Assembly: GCF_000013725.1 (NCBI RefSeq) | Contig: NC_007955.1 | Location: 651,579 to 715,578, forward strand | Length of the DNA stretch: 64,000 nt | Direction of reading: 5' to 3' | Source: Methanococcoides burtonii DSM 6242 | GTDB taxonomy: Archaea > Halobacteriota > Methanosarcinia > Methanosarcinales > Methanosarcinaceae | Shown here: one piece after another, positions 9,339 through 18,547 of the stretch | Position numbering within the stretch: the first letter of the stretch is position 1 | How the letters are laid out: every line of letters starts with the position of its first letter | The notes under the pieces: model-generated | What the model was told of the DNA's origin: nothing | Databases searched by the model: none | The model's input: only the letters and a program-made list of their open reading frames with translations | Program-made: the position numbers and the translations under genes

Positions 9339-9578
9339 ATGAATTCTAAAATAGATTATCAAAGCACAACTCGTTTTTTAATGTCAATGGGGCTTGTTCT
9401 TTGCATAACTGGTGCATTGTTGTTTGCTTTCTTACTGACAATTCCGAGTTCAACAATGGTATTATTCTTATTTATTTTCATAGTTGTTTTCATTTTTATT
9501 GGTTTTATTTTATTATATAAAGGATTTAACGATTTGCGATTATCAGAAGTTCAGGAAAAAGGCAACGTTTTGAGTTAA
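9339..9578 (+). CDS. Small two-helix membrane protein
   Basis: A 79-residue protein with two transmembrane helices (SMGLVLCITGALLFAFLL and MVLFLFIFIVVFIFIGFILL) and a short polar tail. Its TAA overlaps the ATG of the next ORF by one base, which suggests a two-gene operon with coupled translation. The ribosome binding site is weak. Not recognised as a named family. Confidence 0.55.
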   Translation: MNSKIDYQSTTRFLMSMGLVLCITGALLFAFLLTIPSSTMVLFLFIFIVVFIFIGFILLYKGFNDLRLSEVQEKGNVLS

Positions 9579-9814
9579 TGATTAATCAAATTCTTAAACA
9601 AGATTTGCAATTGATTAATTTGAAGATTCGATGTCTTGAATATAATGAAAAAGTAAGAGATTTAAAAGCCAATAATATCCCAGCACCTCTTGGACTCAAA
9701 GAATTAAACGAGATCTATCCCCGTGATTTCCCAAACATTGCCAAACAAGCTTTATATCCTGATTTTTATGACAAAACTTATCCTAACCTGAACGGGGACA
9801 AACAAAATCGTTAA
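9578..9814 (+). CDS. Small hypothetical protein coupled to upstream membrane protein
   Basis: A 78-residue soluble protein, helical at its N-terminus (QDLQLINLKIRCLEYNEKVRDL) and then rich in Pro and Tyr. It starts at an ATG that overlaps the stop of the preceding gene by one base. The codon pattern looks like a real gene, but I do not recognise a family. Confidence 0.5.
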   Translation: MINQILKQDLQLINLKIRCLEYNEKVRDLKANNIPAPLGLKELNEIYPRDFPNIAKQALYPDFYDKTYPNLNGDKQNR

Positions 9815-9991
9815 GTTTTAAATTTTGTAATGAGAGCAAAAACTCCTCATACGACTGGATTACTTGCTGCACTCTATGCATAATTGCATATGTTCATCAC
9901 ATTCCTTTTTAAACTAAAGCGTTATCCAGTCAAGCATATCCATACTCATAATCAAAGGATTCTAATTTGTATTCATCGACATCCGGCATTT

Positions 9992-10389
9992 TTACTCCCC
10001 GAGGATATCCCCGACAGCCGCTTGAGCATCCACATAAGCCTTCAGTAAATCATTAGCCAACTTATCACCATCTTCATCAGATGGTTTGAGATCTTCCTTT
10101 CCTGAACTGACAATGCTTCCCACATTCGCAGGTGCAGTTGCAGTATCGAAATTCTCCAGTTCAAGTGATCCAAAGCCAGCCTGTTCTGCTGCAGATTGAA
10201 CATCAGTCTTGCTACCTGCAATCTCTTTGCATCAGTCAATTTGGCCTGAGCAATCTTCAATAGTTCCTTAACATCACCAGTCTCAAGAACGAATTTGACC
10301 TGAGCAGTATCAGCCTTGTCTCCGAACTTCTCTCGTATCAGTGCATCTGCAACACTTTGGTAGTCTCTCTGGACACCAGCATATGCCAT
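9992..10389 (-). pseudogene. Frameshifted hypothetical protein gene
   Basis: The first part (MAYAGVQRDYQSVADALI... to ...AKRLQVA) and the second part (SKTDVQSAAEQAGFGSLELE... to ...VDAQAAVGDILGE, stop at 9992) are in different frames that join near 10215. Both show clear coding character: acidic, alanine-rich, helical. Adding one base at the junction gives a continuous protein of about 131 residues. Whether the one-base loss is real or an assembly indel cannot be told here. The N-terminus may also be incomplete, since no ribosome binding site precedes the ATG. The family is not recognised. Confidence 0.55.
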
Positions 10390-10490
10390 GATGTGAAAGT
10401 TCGCTTTATGAAATAGAAAGAGTTGCATATCAGTGGGATAAAAGATACATATCTCCAATCAGAGTGATCTTTACAAGTCCTTTCAACACT

Positions 10491-11141
10491 TCAGATCAAA
10501 CGATATCCTAATTTAGAGATCTCCACTAGAATAAGGATAAGGGTAAAATTGCCCACAAATAATGGAATGATCATCTTTCTGAATGGAAAACCTACTATTG
10601 CAAGTGCTATTGCAATAATATCACTAGGAAGAGGGGTCAATGAGTAAAAAAATATCAGCACCATAGTTAATCTGTCATCTATCTGTTCCATCCATTTTGT
10701 CAGGCGAAAAACACTATTCGCATATCTTCCCTTAATACACTGCTTACTTTTCATACCCAAATAGTAAAAGACCAAATCTCCAAAAGTAAGACCCAAACTT
10801 GCGAATAAAGCAATTCCTATCGGACTTACACCCCCCAGGGATATTACGATCAGAGCAGTATAGAATGTGGTAGAAGTAAATGCAGAGATCCCACCTATAA
10901 TCGCTAACATAAAGACCAAAAGGTAGACATTACGTACACCCAGTCTTTCAACCAGTTCTCCCGGAGGATGGTAAAAAAGTAGAATCGTCCATGTAACTAT
11001 GAATAGAGCAATTAGACTGAGGATCAGTATATTCCTTTTCCCATTATTATAAGGACATACACCCATTTCATGATCCACTTTTTTTGATGGGAACAGTTTT
11101 TCATTTTTCACCTGTATTAAACCTCTCAATGACTTGAACAT
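10491..11141 (-). CDS. VTT-domain (SNARE-associated/DedA-like) membrane protein
   Basis: A 216-residue integral membrane protein. After a basic cytoplasmic N-terminus of about 35 residues there are five or six hydrophobic segments. The central part (FTSTTFYTALIVISLGGVSPIGIALFASLGLTFGDLVFYYLG) resembles the VTT domain, and YSLTPLPSDIIAIALAIVGFPF is the re-entrant Pro-rich motif of YqaA/DedA relatives. Some members are implicated in lipid or membrane homeostasis; the role here is not known. Confidence 0.7.
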   Translation of the reverse strand: MFKSLRGLIQVKNEKLFPSKKVDHEMGVCPYNNGKRNILILSLIALFIVTWTILLFYHPPGELVERLGVRNVYLLVFMLAIIGGISAFTSTTFYTALIVISLGGVSPIGIALFASLGLTFGDLVFYYLGMKSKQCIKGRYANSVFRLTKWMEQIDDRLTMVLIFFYSLTPLPSDIIAIALAIVGFPFRKMIIPLFVGNFTLILILVEISKLGYRLI

Positions 11142-11465
11142 TCCTAGGTTAAAATCCTTTCCTTGATAACATGGCTTAAAGATCAGAACTTATTCTTTAT
11201 TAGAAGTTGGTATGGCTTTTATATTCATGAGAAAGAACAATAAAACACTTTAAACGACATCAAAAGCATATCATTTAGTAGAACGATCAGGAAAATGAAT
11301 TGAAATGGGGCGAATGATAATTAGCTATAGGCCACACTGATTCGAATTTTCTAATTTAGACAGAGATTCGCCCTGCACTATAGAGGGGAATGTAACACCC
11401 AAAAATATAACATTTGTAAGAGTAGCCGCCTATTTGTTAAATTCAAAATCGGAATAGCTGAATTC
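11142..11465. other. Intergenic stretch, no supported gene
   Basis: About 320 AT-rich bases between two minus-strand genes. It should contain the promoter of the VTT protein; no ORF or RNA signature was found. Confidence 0.4.
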
Positions 11466-11936
11466 TCAAAACAAATTTTTCATTTTTGAGATCAAGAAAT
11501 CCGATATTATGTGGATCTCCATTGACAGGATCATCCCGGTCGTAGCTGCTATAATATATCTTGAGTGCCCCTGGTGTAACTCAACCCCCATAAATAGCAG
11601 CAATAAGGCGACTATCAATGCAAGGTTGATCACAATGGATAGGGGACCTATGATAGGATTGTGGGAGAGACCCCTGTGTTTGAATATGACCTTATAAGGC
11701 CACCAGAGTATCCTGAACATTTTCCATCTCTTGTAGGGTTTGCTTTCTATATCGAGGTCTGGACTAAGGAAGAATGTTGCGAATATATATGATAGCGAAA
11801 GGACTGATATCGTGTAAATATCCAGATATCTGGCAGCCATCTCACTTAAATTTCCCATTATAAGATAGAAAATACCTGCCAATATAATTATTAGCACTGC
11901 AATGTTTATCGTATCATGTGTTTTTCCGCCTGGCAT
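11466..11936 (-). CDS. DUF2227 membrane protein, putative metal-binding
   Basis: A 156-residue protein with the N-terminal signature MPGGKTHDTINI and the motifs SPDLDIESKPYKRW and FKHRGLSHNPIIGPLS, which together mark the DUF2227 family, annotated as putative metal-binding because of conserved His and Asp residues. Four transmembrane segments are visible. A GAGGT ribosome binding site precedes the ATG at 11936. A distant likeness to YdjM-type membrane-bound hydrolases is possible; the function is not established. Confidence 0.75.
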   Translation of the reverse strand: MPGGKTHDTINIAVLIIILAGIFYLIMGNLSEMAARYLDIYTISVLSLSYIFATFFLSPDLDIESKPYKRWKMFRILWWPYKVIFKHRGLSHNPIIGPLSIVINLALIVALLLLFMGVELHQGHSRYIIAATTGMILSMEIHIISDFLISKMKNLF

Positions 11937-12455
11937 TGTTTATCGACCTCATGAATATGAATTTGTATCTTTAGTGGCATGGGAGATGTCATATTTTTGC
12001 ATAATGCTACTGTTTTTATGTAGGTGCCTTATCGATATATAAGTGAAAATATTAAAAGTTCATCCTTATTATATGCGTATTGCTATATCAAATAATACAT
12101 ATATTTTCAAAAGTTTGAACTATATTAATATTTAAAGAAGAAATCGTAAAAATGGACAATAATGAAAATTCGTCTCTGTCGAAGTCTTCAATATTTGGAC
12201 AATAATCCAATATAAATATATTATTGAATATGCTGCACGATGTTGAGTTATAATCTCAATTACAATCTATATATGTGGATTTTGATAGGATTTCTACAGA
12301 GCCGAAATATCTCCAATTAATAAATATAGATGAATCATCCAGCAGACTGAATCCTATGTAGAAGGGTATTGGAAATAAGATATGAACTGATCTTTGTCCA
12401 CAAAAGGTGCCATACACAACATACCAAGACCATTTATTGTAGGATATGTCCTATT
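11937..12455. other. Intergenic stretch holding a MITE
   Basis: About 520 bases without a gene. The first part carries AT-rich sequence that probably includes the promoter of the DUF2227 gene; the middle contains the 133-bp MITE at 12171-12303; the rest has no supported feature. Confidence 0.5.
12171..12303 (-). mobile_element. MITE copy 1 with IS5-like ends
   Basis: Read on the minus strand it begins GGCTCTGTAGAAATC and matches base for base most of the element at 29382-29513. Its far end (12171-12189) is a diverged version of the same repeat. It has no coding capacity. The ends equal those of the IS5-like elements at 44910 and 57577, so it is a non-autonomous derivative that such a transposase could have moved. 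Confidence 0.8.
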
Positions 12456-13517
12456 TTAGATCCATTTCATCTTTTTAAAATAAAGGACCATCGACATTCC
12501 CACCGAGATCATGATGAGCCACACCACTGGATAACTCCATTTCCAGCCCAGTTCGGGCATATGCTGAAAATTCATTCCATATACCCCAGCTATAAATGTT
12601 AGGGGTATGAATATCGTGGCAACCAATGTAAGAACTTTCATTACCTCATTCATTTTATTGCTCAAACTTGAGAGGTATATGTCCAGCATTCCGGAAAGCA
12701 TCTCTTTATACGTCTCTATTGTATCGATTATCTGAATTATGTGGTCATGCACATCTTTGAGATATACGTGAGTGGAATCCATTATAAGTGACGATTCCAT
12801 CATTCTCAGACTATTAAGGATCTCCCTCAGTGGCCAGATCGATCTTTTAAGGGATATCATTTCTCTTTTCAGTTCATGGATCGTCGTCAAAGTATCTGGA
12901 GTTGGATCGGTTACCAGCTCTTCTTCTATAAAATCGATCTTTTCCCCGATCTTTTCGAGTATAATAAAGTAATTATCGACAATGGAATCTATTAATGCGT
13001 AAGCAAGATAGTCCGCATCCATCTTCCTGATACGACCCTTTGGTGCCCTCAACCTCCCCCTGACCGGATCAAAGGTATCGCCGATTCTCTCCTGGAATGA
13101 TATGACCAAATTTGGTGCTAAAATAAAACTAACCTGCTCTGTTGTTAATTCATTTACCTTTTCATCAAATGAAATCATTTTCATTACAACGTATATGTAA
13201 TTTTCAAAATCCTCTAATTTTGGACGCTGATTCGTGTTAAGTATATCTTCCAGCACAAGGGAAGTTAAACCAAAATTGAGTCCGATCTTCTCTATGACAT
13301 CAACTTGGTGTATGCCATCTATATTGATCCATGTAACCGTTTTGTTATCAGTATAACGAAAACATTCCTCTACGTTTTCCACTTCTTTTTCCGAAAAGTG
13401 GCTTTTATCGTAATCAAAAATAGTAAATCTGACCCTCCCTTCCCTCACCTCACCTACATGGATAAGAGAACCAGGTGGGAGACCTGCTTTAGACGATCTT
13501 TTAAAGATATTAGTCAT
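12456..13517 (-). CDS. corA: CorA-family divalent metal ion channel
   Basis: A 353-residue CorA protein from the ATG at 13517, chosen over a GTG at 13532 because AGAGGT lies just upstream. The long cytoplasmic domain is followed by two C-terminal transmembrane helices; the first (VATIFIPLTFIAGVYGMNF) ends in the YGMN signature of the pore, and the second is VWLIMISVGMSMVLYF with a basic KKMKW tail. It forms a pentameric channel in the membrane for Mg2+ and possibly Co2+ or Ni2+. It stands alone here. Confidence 0.95.
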   Translation of the reverse strand: MTNIFKRSSKAGLPPGSLIHVGEVREGRVRFTIFDYDKSHFSEKEVENVEECFRYTDNKTVTWINIDGIHQVDVIEKIGLNFGLTSLVLEDILNTNQRPKLEDFENYIYVVMKMISFDEKVNELTTEQVSFILAPNLVISFQERIGDTFDPVRGRLRAPKGRIRKMDADYLAYALIDSIVDNYFIILEKIGEKIDFIEEELVTDPTPDTLTTIHELKREMISLKRSIWPLREILNSLRMMESSLIMDSTHVYLKDVHDHIIQIIDTIETYKEMLSGMLDIYLSSLSNKMNEVMKVLTLVATIFIPLTFIAGVYGMNFQHMPELGWKWSYPVVWLIMISVGMSMVLYFKKMKWI

Positions 13518-13872
13518 TAATACCTCTGCCACTTATAACTATAAAAGTATTATTATTTCAAATTTTGCAGATACCTGTTAGTCCATTTTCATAAAAAGCT
13601 AGTAAAAATGCAACTCATAAAATTGATAATCAAGCCTTTGAAGAAAATAAACATAATTTTTCGGAACCTGTAGCAATGATCATCGTCTGCTATATCATGT
13701 TAGAGAATGTTTTGTTGAGTATGAATATTAGTTGACAAAGGTGCTACTCTTAAGGCCATACAAAGTTAGTTATTCGACAAAACGCATATGTTGAAATTTT
13801 TTTAAAAAGAAAACAAATAACTGCCTTAATGACTTTTATTAAAAATGAGTTTCTCAAAAAAAGGTAAAGGCT
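13518..13872. other. Intergenic stretch between divergent corA and MscS genes
   Basis: About 355 AT-rich bases that must hold the divergent promoters of the corA and mechanosensitive channel genes. No other feature is supported. Confidence 0.4.
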
Positions 13873-14793
13873 ATGGAACAAAATAAAATGCCAGAAAAAA
13901 AAGAAAGTAACAGAAATTTTAAGAAAAAGCATTTCAAAATCAAGATTATTAATCAGTCGTTAAACCACATAATAATCATCTTCTTGTTCTTCATACTACC
14001 GATATCTGCAATACTTTTTGTTGATCATCAAAGCTGGATAATTATCCCGGTAATAATTATTAATTTCCTAAAACTGGTCTATACAATCATTATTACCTAC
14101 ACGTTTGCCACAATATTCCTCAAATTTACAGTGAATATAATTCTAAAGATGTTTGAAAGTGTGAGCAAGAAAGAAGAAAAGATCCTCTTAAGTAAGATAT
14201 ACATCGGATTTGTCTATGCCTTCACAAGTGCAGTGATGTTCTGGCAGATTGGCATCGATACACAGAATATTGTGATATTCTTAGGTCTTGCTGCAACAGG
14301 TTTCGCTTTTGCGATCAGGGAGATCATTCTCTCCTATTTCATCTGGTTCATACTACTCACTAAAAAACCTTTCAAAATAGGAGATTACATATGCATAGGA
14401 GAGGAAGAGGGATTAGTGAAACACATCGGACTTTTTTATGTTGTAGTTTCTCCTACCAGACATAAAGAATTCTATAAGATACCAAACAAGGTCTTCCTGG
14501 AAAAACCAATTAAAAACTATGGAACCGGACTTTTCGAATCATTCTTCGACTATTATATCAAGGAGATACCCGGAGACCTCAGCGATCGTATCGATAAAAT
14601 TGTTGAAAGAACAAATATAACAGAAGGTATTGATCTTAAATTGAAGTTGGACTCCGACTGTGATGGTTTAAAGCTTACAGCATATTACAGGTCCACATTC
14701 CATGAAAGAGAAAATATAAAGCACAAATTGATAGGTATCATTCTTGAAGGAATTAATATCCTTCAACCAGAGCATGTAGGTGAAGAACAATAA
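13873..14793 (+). CDS. MscS-family mechanosensitive ion channel
   Basis: A 306-residue protein with AAAGG upstream of its ATG. Three or four transmembrane segments precede the MscS core: the pore-lining helix region IVIFLGLAATGFAFAIREII, then the beta domain beginning KKPFKIGDYICIGEEEGLVKHIG and ending IPNKVFLEKPIKNYG, which is the typical MscS pattern. The C-terminal alpha/beta region is short. The role is release of solutes upon membrane tension, important for an organism facing salinity change. Assignment to family is firm; gating properties cannot be inferred. Confidence 0.88.
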   Translation: MEQNKMPEKKESNRNFKKKHFKIKIINQSLNHIIIIFLFFILPISAILFVDHQSWIIIPVIIINFLKLVYTIIITYTFATIFLKFTVNIILKMFESVSKKEEKILLSKIYIGFVYAFTSAVMFWQIGIDTQNIVIFLGLAATGFAFAIREIILSYFIWFILLTKKPFKIGDYICIGEEEGLVKHIGLFYVVVSPTRHKEFYKIPNKVFLEKPIKNYGTGLFESFFDYYIKEIPGDLSDRIDKIVERTNITEGIDLKLKLDSDCDGLKLTAYYRSTFHERENIKHKLIGIILEGINILQPEHVGEEQ

Positions 14794-15161
14794 TAATTTG
14801 TTTTGGGATCCCGGGAATAGATCACATCGACTTTCAACAACTAAATGGTTATATTCTGCTAAAACAGAGTTGTTGCCATACGAGAGGTCTTGTTTAACCA
14901 ATTTAATAATATGAACCTCATTTACTGAATAATAAGTATTCAGGAATGGAAAGCAGCGGTAAAAACTTTTTACTAAAGGAATAAAAGGATAAGAAAGGGA
15001 AAAACAGGCACTAAAGAAAAGGATGATCTGCCCAGATCCTTTACCATTTCTTAAATTTTCGTGGATTATTATGATTCTTACCGGACTTAATATGAAACTA
15101 ATGCTGCAACAATATTTTTTACGTGCAAGGATACTAAGCACAAATAAATTCAGAAAACTAA
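14794..15161. other. Intergenic stretch, no supported gene
   Basis: About 370 bases between the MscS gene and the IS66 element. An overlapping minus-strand ORF lacks a ribosome binding site and looks like chance. No RNA or repeat signature was found. Confidence 0.4.
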
Positions 15162-16873
15162 AATAAATAGTAACTATTCAGCCTACCTATAATCAATCCT
15201 GTATGACCAACCTTTACACAAAAAGATTAGAAGCTCAAACAATTGTTGGAATAAATGGCATTCCAGCAATTGCATTTCGAATTGCATCCATCACAGGAAT
15301 CTGATTCTTCTTAACAGTAGAAATGTAACTTCTTACCCGCGAGAAAATTAATGCTCCTTGCATACTTCGGAATGTACCCGATATCTTCTGCTGTACTTTC
15401 ATCATTCTCACATCCCTTTCTGCAAGATTATTCTCAAATGGAACTTTTAGATCATGCATAAACCTGAGAATATCATTTTTATAACCAATAAACCGATCCA
15501 GCAGATTTTTTGCTGTGGTTTGTTTAGTTCTTCCTCGCTTCTTTGATTTGGCTTGAAGTTGAGGATTTTCTTCTATCCCAATATGAATAATCTGGCCGTA
15601 CCAATCTTCAAACTCTTTAATTCTCTCTGGTTTCATACAACCAGACATTCCTCGGATCTGGTCAACTGACTTTTTGACATCAATAAGTAGAATATTCATA
15701 GCTTTTGACCACAATTGATTATCGTTCTCGCTTACACTTGTTAATTCTCGCAATAGATGAGCATTACAGATCGAATGATCACAATCATATTTGTAATATG
15801 ATTTCCAGAAATCATGAACTACTGTACCATTGAAATTTGGTAAGATTCCCATCGCATTCATTGCGTCAGAGCCTCTTTTTTGATGAGGATAATAACATGT
15901 CATTTTGTTTGTAGAAGCAACATGTAACCACTGTCGTTTTCCTTCTATCCTCATACCAGTTTCATCACAATTTATCACAGGAGATTCTATTAAGAAGTTC
16001 TTGATCTGCTGTTCGAAATCTTCAAGTTTTTCAAAACATGTCTTTTCTGCCCTGGCCAAAGTAGCGGGACTTATTTCACATCCACAAACATCAGCTAGCA
16101 ATTCACAGCTGCGTTCATAAGGAAGTAATTGATAATCATGTAAGTAGACTGCTAATGATGCAAGACGCAAGCCATATTGCGTGGGTTGTTTAACCTTTTC
16201 TGAAAAAGTAGCTTTGTTCTTGCAACCGCAGTGAGGACAGGACTTGATTTCAGCACGATGTTCTGTTACTTGAAGTTTAATGGGAGGTATGTCAAATACT
16301 TGCCTTTTTTCATGATCTTTAACTTCTATATCTTCAAGCGATCTTTCACAATTGCTACATTTGTGTACTTTGTGAATTATAACTTCGTCAGGAACATCTA
16401 CCATTCTGAGAGTAGTTCCAGGATGGTCTTTCTGACCACCTGGTTTCTTTCCACTCTTTTTTCGTCTGCTTTTTGTTTTTGGTTTCTCATTAATAAAAAC
16501 ATCAGTTGAAGGTGGTTTACTGCTGTTTCGGCTGTTTTTTTTGAGTTGCTCTTCCAATTTTTTAACTCGTTCTTCGAGTTCGGTTATTCTGGCAGCTTGT
16601 AGTTCTATGATCCTTTGTTGTTCAGCAATGATGTCGTACAATGTAGTGACAAGAGTGACAACTGCTTCGGGACCTTGTTCATAAACTGCTAGGATTTCTT
16701 TGCGTTTCGTGTTCATTCACCTCCTGTTTGGCAAAACCAATTGATTTTTTGGGTGTGAACTTAAATAGAATGCTACTACTTACTTTTTTCGTAAAAATCC
16801 ATGTCAGAAGATGAAATAAATTGAGGTGGGGGGATTTTAGCACGCAAAGGTGGCTGAATAGTTACAATAAATA
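15162..16873 (-). mobile_element. IS66-like insertion sequence with 8-bp target duplication
   Basis: The element spans 15170-16865. Its ends are inverted repeats (GTAACTATTCAGCCTACCT on the left, complement of GTAACTATTCAGCCACCTT on the right). The 8-bp sequence AATAAATA is directly repeated at 15162-15169 and 16866-16873, the size expected for IS66-type transposition. It carries only the large transposase gene, without tnpA/tnpB helpers. Confidence 0.92.
15235..16716 (-). CDS. IS66-family transposase
   Basis: A 493-residue transposase. Order: coiled coil (LQAARITELEERVKKLEEQL), a Ser/Pro/Lys-rich linker (NSRNSSKPPSTD), a zinc-binding motif (CSNCERSLED... CPHCGC), and the DDE core with VINCDETGMRIEGK, the central YYKYDCDHSICNAHLLREL block and the terminal PFENNLAERDVRMMKVQQKISG. 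Full length and intact. Confidence 0.95.
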   Translation of the reverse strand: MNTKRKEILAVYEQGPEAVVTLVTTLYDIIAEQQRIIELQAARITELEERVKKLEEQLKKNSRNSSKPPSTDVFINEKPKTKSRRKKSGKKPGGQKDHPGTTLRMVDVPDEVIIHKVHKCSNCERSLEDIEVKDHEKRQVFDIPPIKLQVTEHRAEIKSCPHCGCKNKATFSEKVKQPTQYGLRLASLAVYLHDYQLLPYERSCELLADVCGCEISPATLARAEKTCFEKLEDFEQQIKNFLIESPVINCDETGMRIEGKRQWLHVASTNKMTCYYPHQKRGSDAMNAMGILPNFNGTVVHDFWKSYYKYDCDHSICNAHLLRELTSVSENDNQLWSKAMNILLIDVKKSVDQIRGMSGCMKPERIKEFEDWYGQIIHIGIEENPQLQAKSKKRGRTKQTTAKNLLDRFIGYKNDILRFMHDLKVPFENNLAERDVRMMKVQQKISGTFRSMQGALIFSRVRSYISTVKKNQIPVMDAIRNAIAGMPFIPTIV

Positions 16874-16875
16874 TT

Positions 16876-16911
16876 AATAAAAAAAGTACAGAAGCATGCT
16901 GTCGGGCAGCA
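16876..16911 (-). terminator. Terminator of the PEF-CTERM gene
   Basis: On the minus strand a stem TGCTG/CAGCA with a 5-base loop (16897-16911) is followed within about 20 bases by a T7 run. It lies just beyond the stop of the PEF-CTERM gene. Confidence 0.5.
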
Positions 16912-16934
16912 CACTTGTATTATTATTTAATTAT

Positions 16935-17607
16935 TCACTCTTTCCTGTGCTGGAAGAAGAATGCAATACCAATTATTGCAGCTACTGGAAGCGCAACTGT
17001 TGGGAATTCAGGGATCTCTTCAGTGTTGACTGGATGCATCGGGTTTGCTTCAACTGCATCTATCATGACACCAGGCATGACAGAATAAGCCGGAGACACT
17101 TGAGTTACAGAAGTAGGTAGTATGGACATATCTGAAATTCTTACAAATTTATAGTTAATTTCAGGATCGAGATTAGCAAAATCAATATCAATCAATGCCC
17201 TATAAGATGAGGATGAGAATGCAGGATATGGACTAACTGCAAAATCCACAGGAATCATGCCTAAAGGTATCCAATTCTCATTATCCGAACTTATTTCCAC
17301 CATTGCAGCTTGTTCAGGGCTCATCATTGGGAAATATATGAGCAGATCAGGAGCAGTGGTCGATGATGGGATCAACATGTTATCGGTAAACTCAACAACC
17401 ATAGAGTCACCCACATTAAAGTCAACTGTCATACCATCGGGCTGGCCCATGATCAAAGATGGGGTTGCAGAAGGATTTAAACCACTAATGACCAGATTAT
17501 CAGCAAAAGGGTCCACCATCGAAAGGAGATGCAACTGCTGTATTCATTAACGAGACTGCTACCACTAAAGTAGCAACTATACCACATATTATTTTGATAT
17601 TTTTCAT
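16935..17607 (-). pseudogene. PEF-CTERM surface protein, frameshifted after the signal peptide
   Basis: The main frame encodes a secreted domain (from PFADNLVISGLNPS) ending with a PEF-CTERM sorting signal: EIPEFPTVALPVAAIIGIAFFF then QHRKE. PEF-CTERM proteins are processed by archaeosortase in Methanosarcinales. The signal peptide (MKNIKIICGIVATLVVAV... NTAVASPFDGG) begins at 17607 with a GGTGGT ribosome binding site but lies in another frame; the two join at a CCCTTTTGC run near 17508 by removal of one T. Either an assembly indel in the run of four T or a real one-base insertion explains this. Without the fix the protein would not be exported. Confidence 0.75.
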
Positions 17608-17717
17608 ATACGACCACCGTAGTTATACTTAAAGAGTGGATGAAGTATATAAATATAAGTATAATTCAGAATGTTTAGAAGCCGGTGATCTATAGAATAT
17701 AACAAAATATGCCAGAG

Positions 17718-18380
17718 TCATCCAGATCTTGGGCCACCAAAATCTGCATTGTTGCTATATCCCCTGCTTTCCCAGTATCCTTCATACGGTTCATTAATAA
17801 CCTCAATGCCGGTTATCCATTTTGCCCACTTGTACCCATATTTGCTTTCAGCAACAAGCTGCAGCGGGAAACCTCGATCTTGTGGAAGGGTAACAGCATT
17901 GAGCCTGTAAGCCAGAATTATATCATTTTCGATAAGGTAGTCCAGATTGAGGGAAGTAGAATAACCATCAGCAGAATAGAAAATAACGGTTGTCGCTCCT
18001 TCCTGAACACCCGCCTCATTAAGCAATGTAGAAACTGGCACACCAGTCCATTTTCCAGTGAAATCCCAGCCTTCGACACAATTAAGATCGATGAGCTTTG
18101 AGACATTAGGATAAGAAGTGATCTGCTCATACGTCAGATCTAAGGGTTCATCGACAATACCATCAACCTTCAACAGATAAGTATCTTCAATTATTCTCTG
18201 GGTTCCTTTAATTGCATTATTCCTCTGCTCACTGATGGGAGTCAGTTCGACACCCTGATATTCAAGAGTTTCAACTTCATCCCCATACAAACTTACGCCA
18301 TCTCCATCTTGATAATAAGAAGTACAGCCTGAAATTGACATGAAGAAGCACAAGATGATAAAGACACTGATCATTTTCAT
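17718..18380 (-). CDS. Molybdopterin-dependent oxidoreductase-type lipoprotein
   Basis: A 220-residue exported lipoprotein; the signal peptide ends in the lipobox SISGCTS. The mature part is a single oxidoreductase molybdopterin-binding domain (sulfite-oxidase fold): YLLKVDGIVDEPLDLTYEQI, the conserved Cys in IDLNCVEGWDFTGKWTGVPV that ligands Mo in this family, and LPQDRGFPLQLVAESKYGYKWAKWITGIEV. The ATG at 18380 is preferred to an upstream start at 18452 because a CGGGG-type site precedes it and the signal peptide then fits. No redox partner gene is adjacent. The substrate is unknown. Confidence 0.82.
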   Translation of the reverse strand: MKMISVFIILCFFMSISGCTSYYQDGDGVSLYGDEVETLEYQGVELTPISEQRNNAIKGTQRIIEDTYLLKVDGIVDEPLDLTYEQITSYPNVSKLIDLNCVEGWDFTGKWTGVPVSTLLNEAGVQEGATTVIFYSADGYSTSLNLDYLIENDIILAYRLNAVTLPQDRGFPLQLVAESKYGYKWAKWITGIEVINEPYEGYWESRGYSNNADFGGPRSG

Positions 18381-18547
18381 TGCAATAACCCCGAATAAGA
18401 ATTGAGGTTGATACATAAAATAGCTATTCATAGCACTACCTATCACCCACATGCCCTGTTAATGTTTATGAAAAAATTACATATATTAAACAAACAGAAC
18501 TTATAGTTGGGGAATAAGGATTGAACACAACAAAATACACACAATAG

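Noticed and set aside
14668-15141. 157-codon minus-strand ORF after the MscS gene
   Set aside because: It overlaps the MscS gene and lacks start signals; the amino-acid pattern is that of antisense AT-rich DNA.
16231-16509. Plus-strand ORF rich in aromatic residues inside the IS66 element
   Set aside because: It is the reverse of the transposase zinc-binding region and has no start signals.
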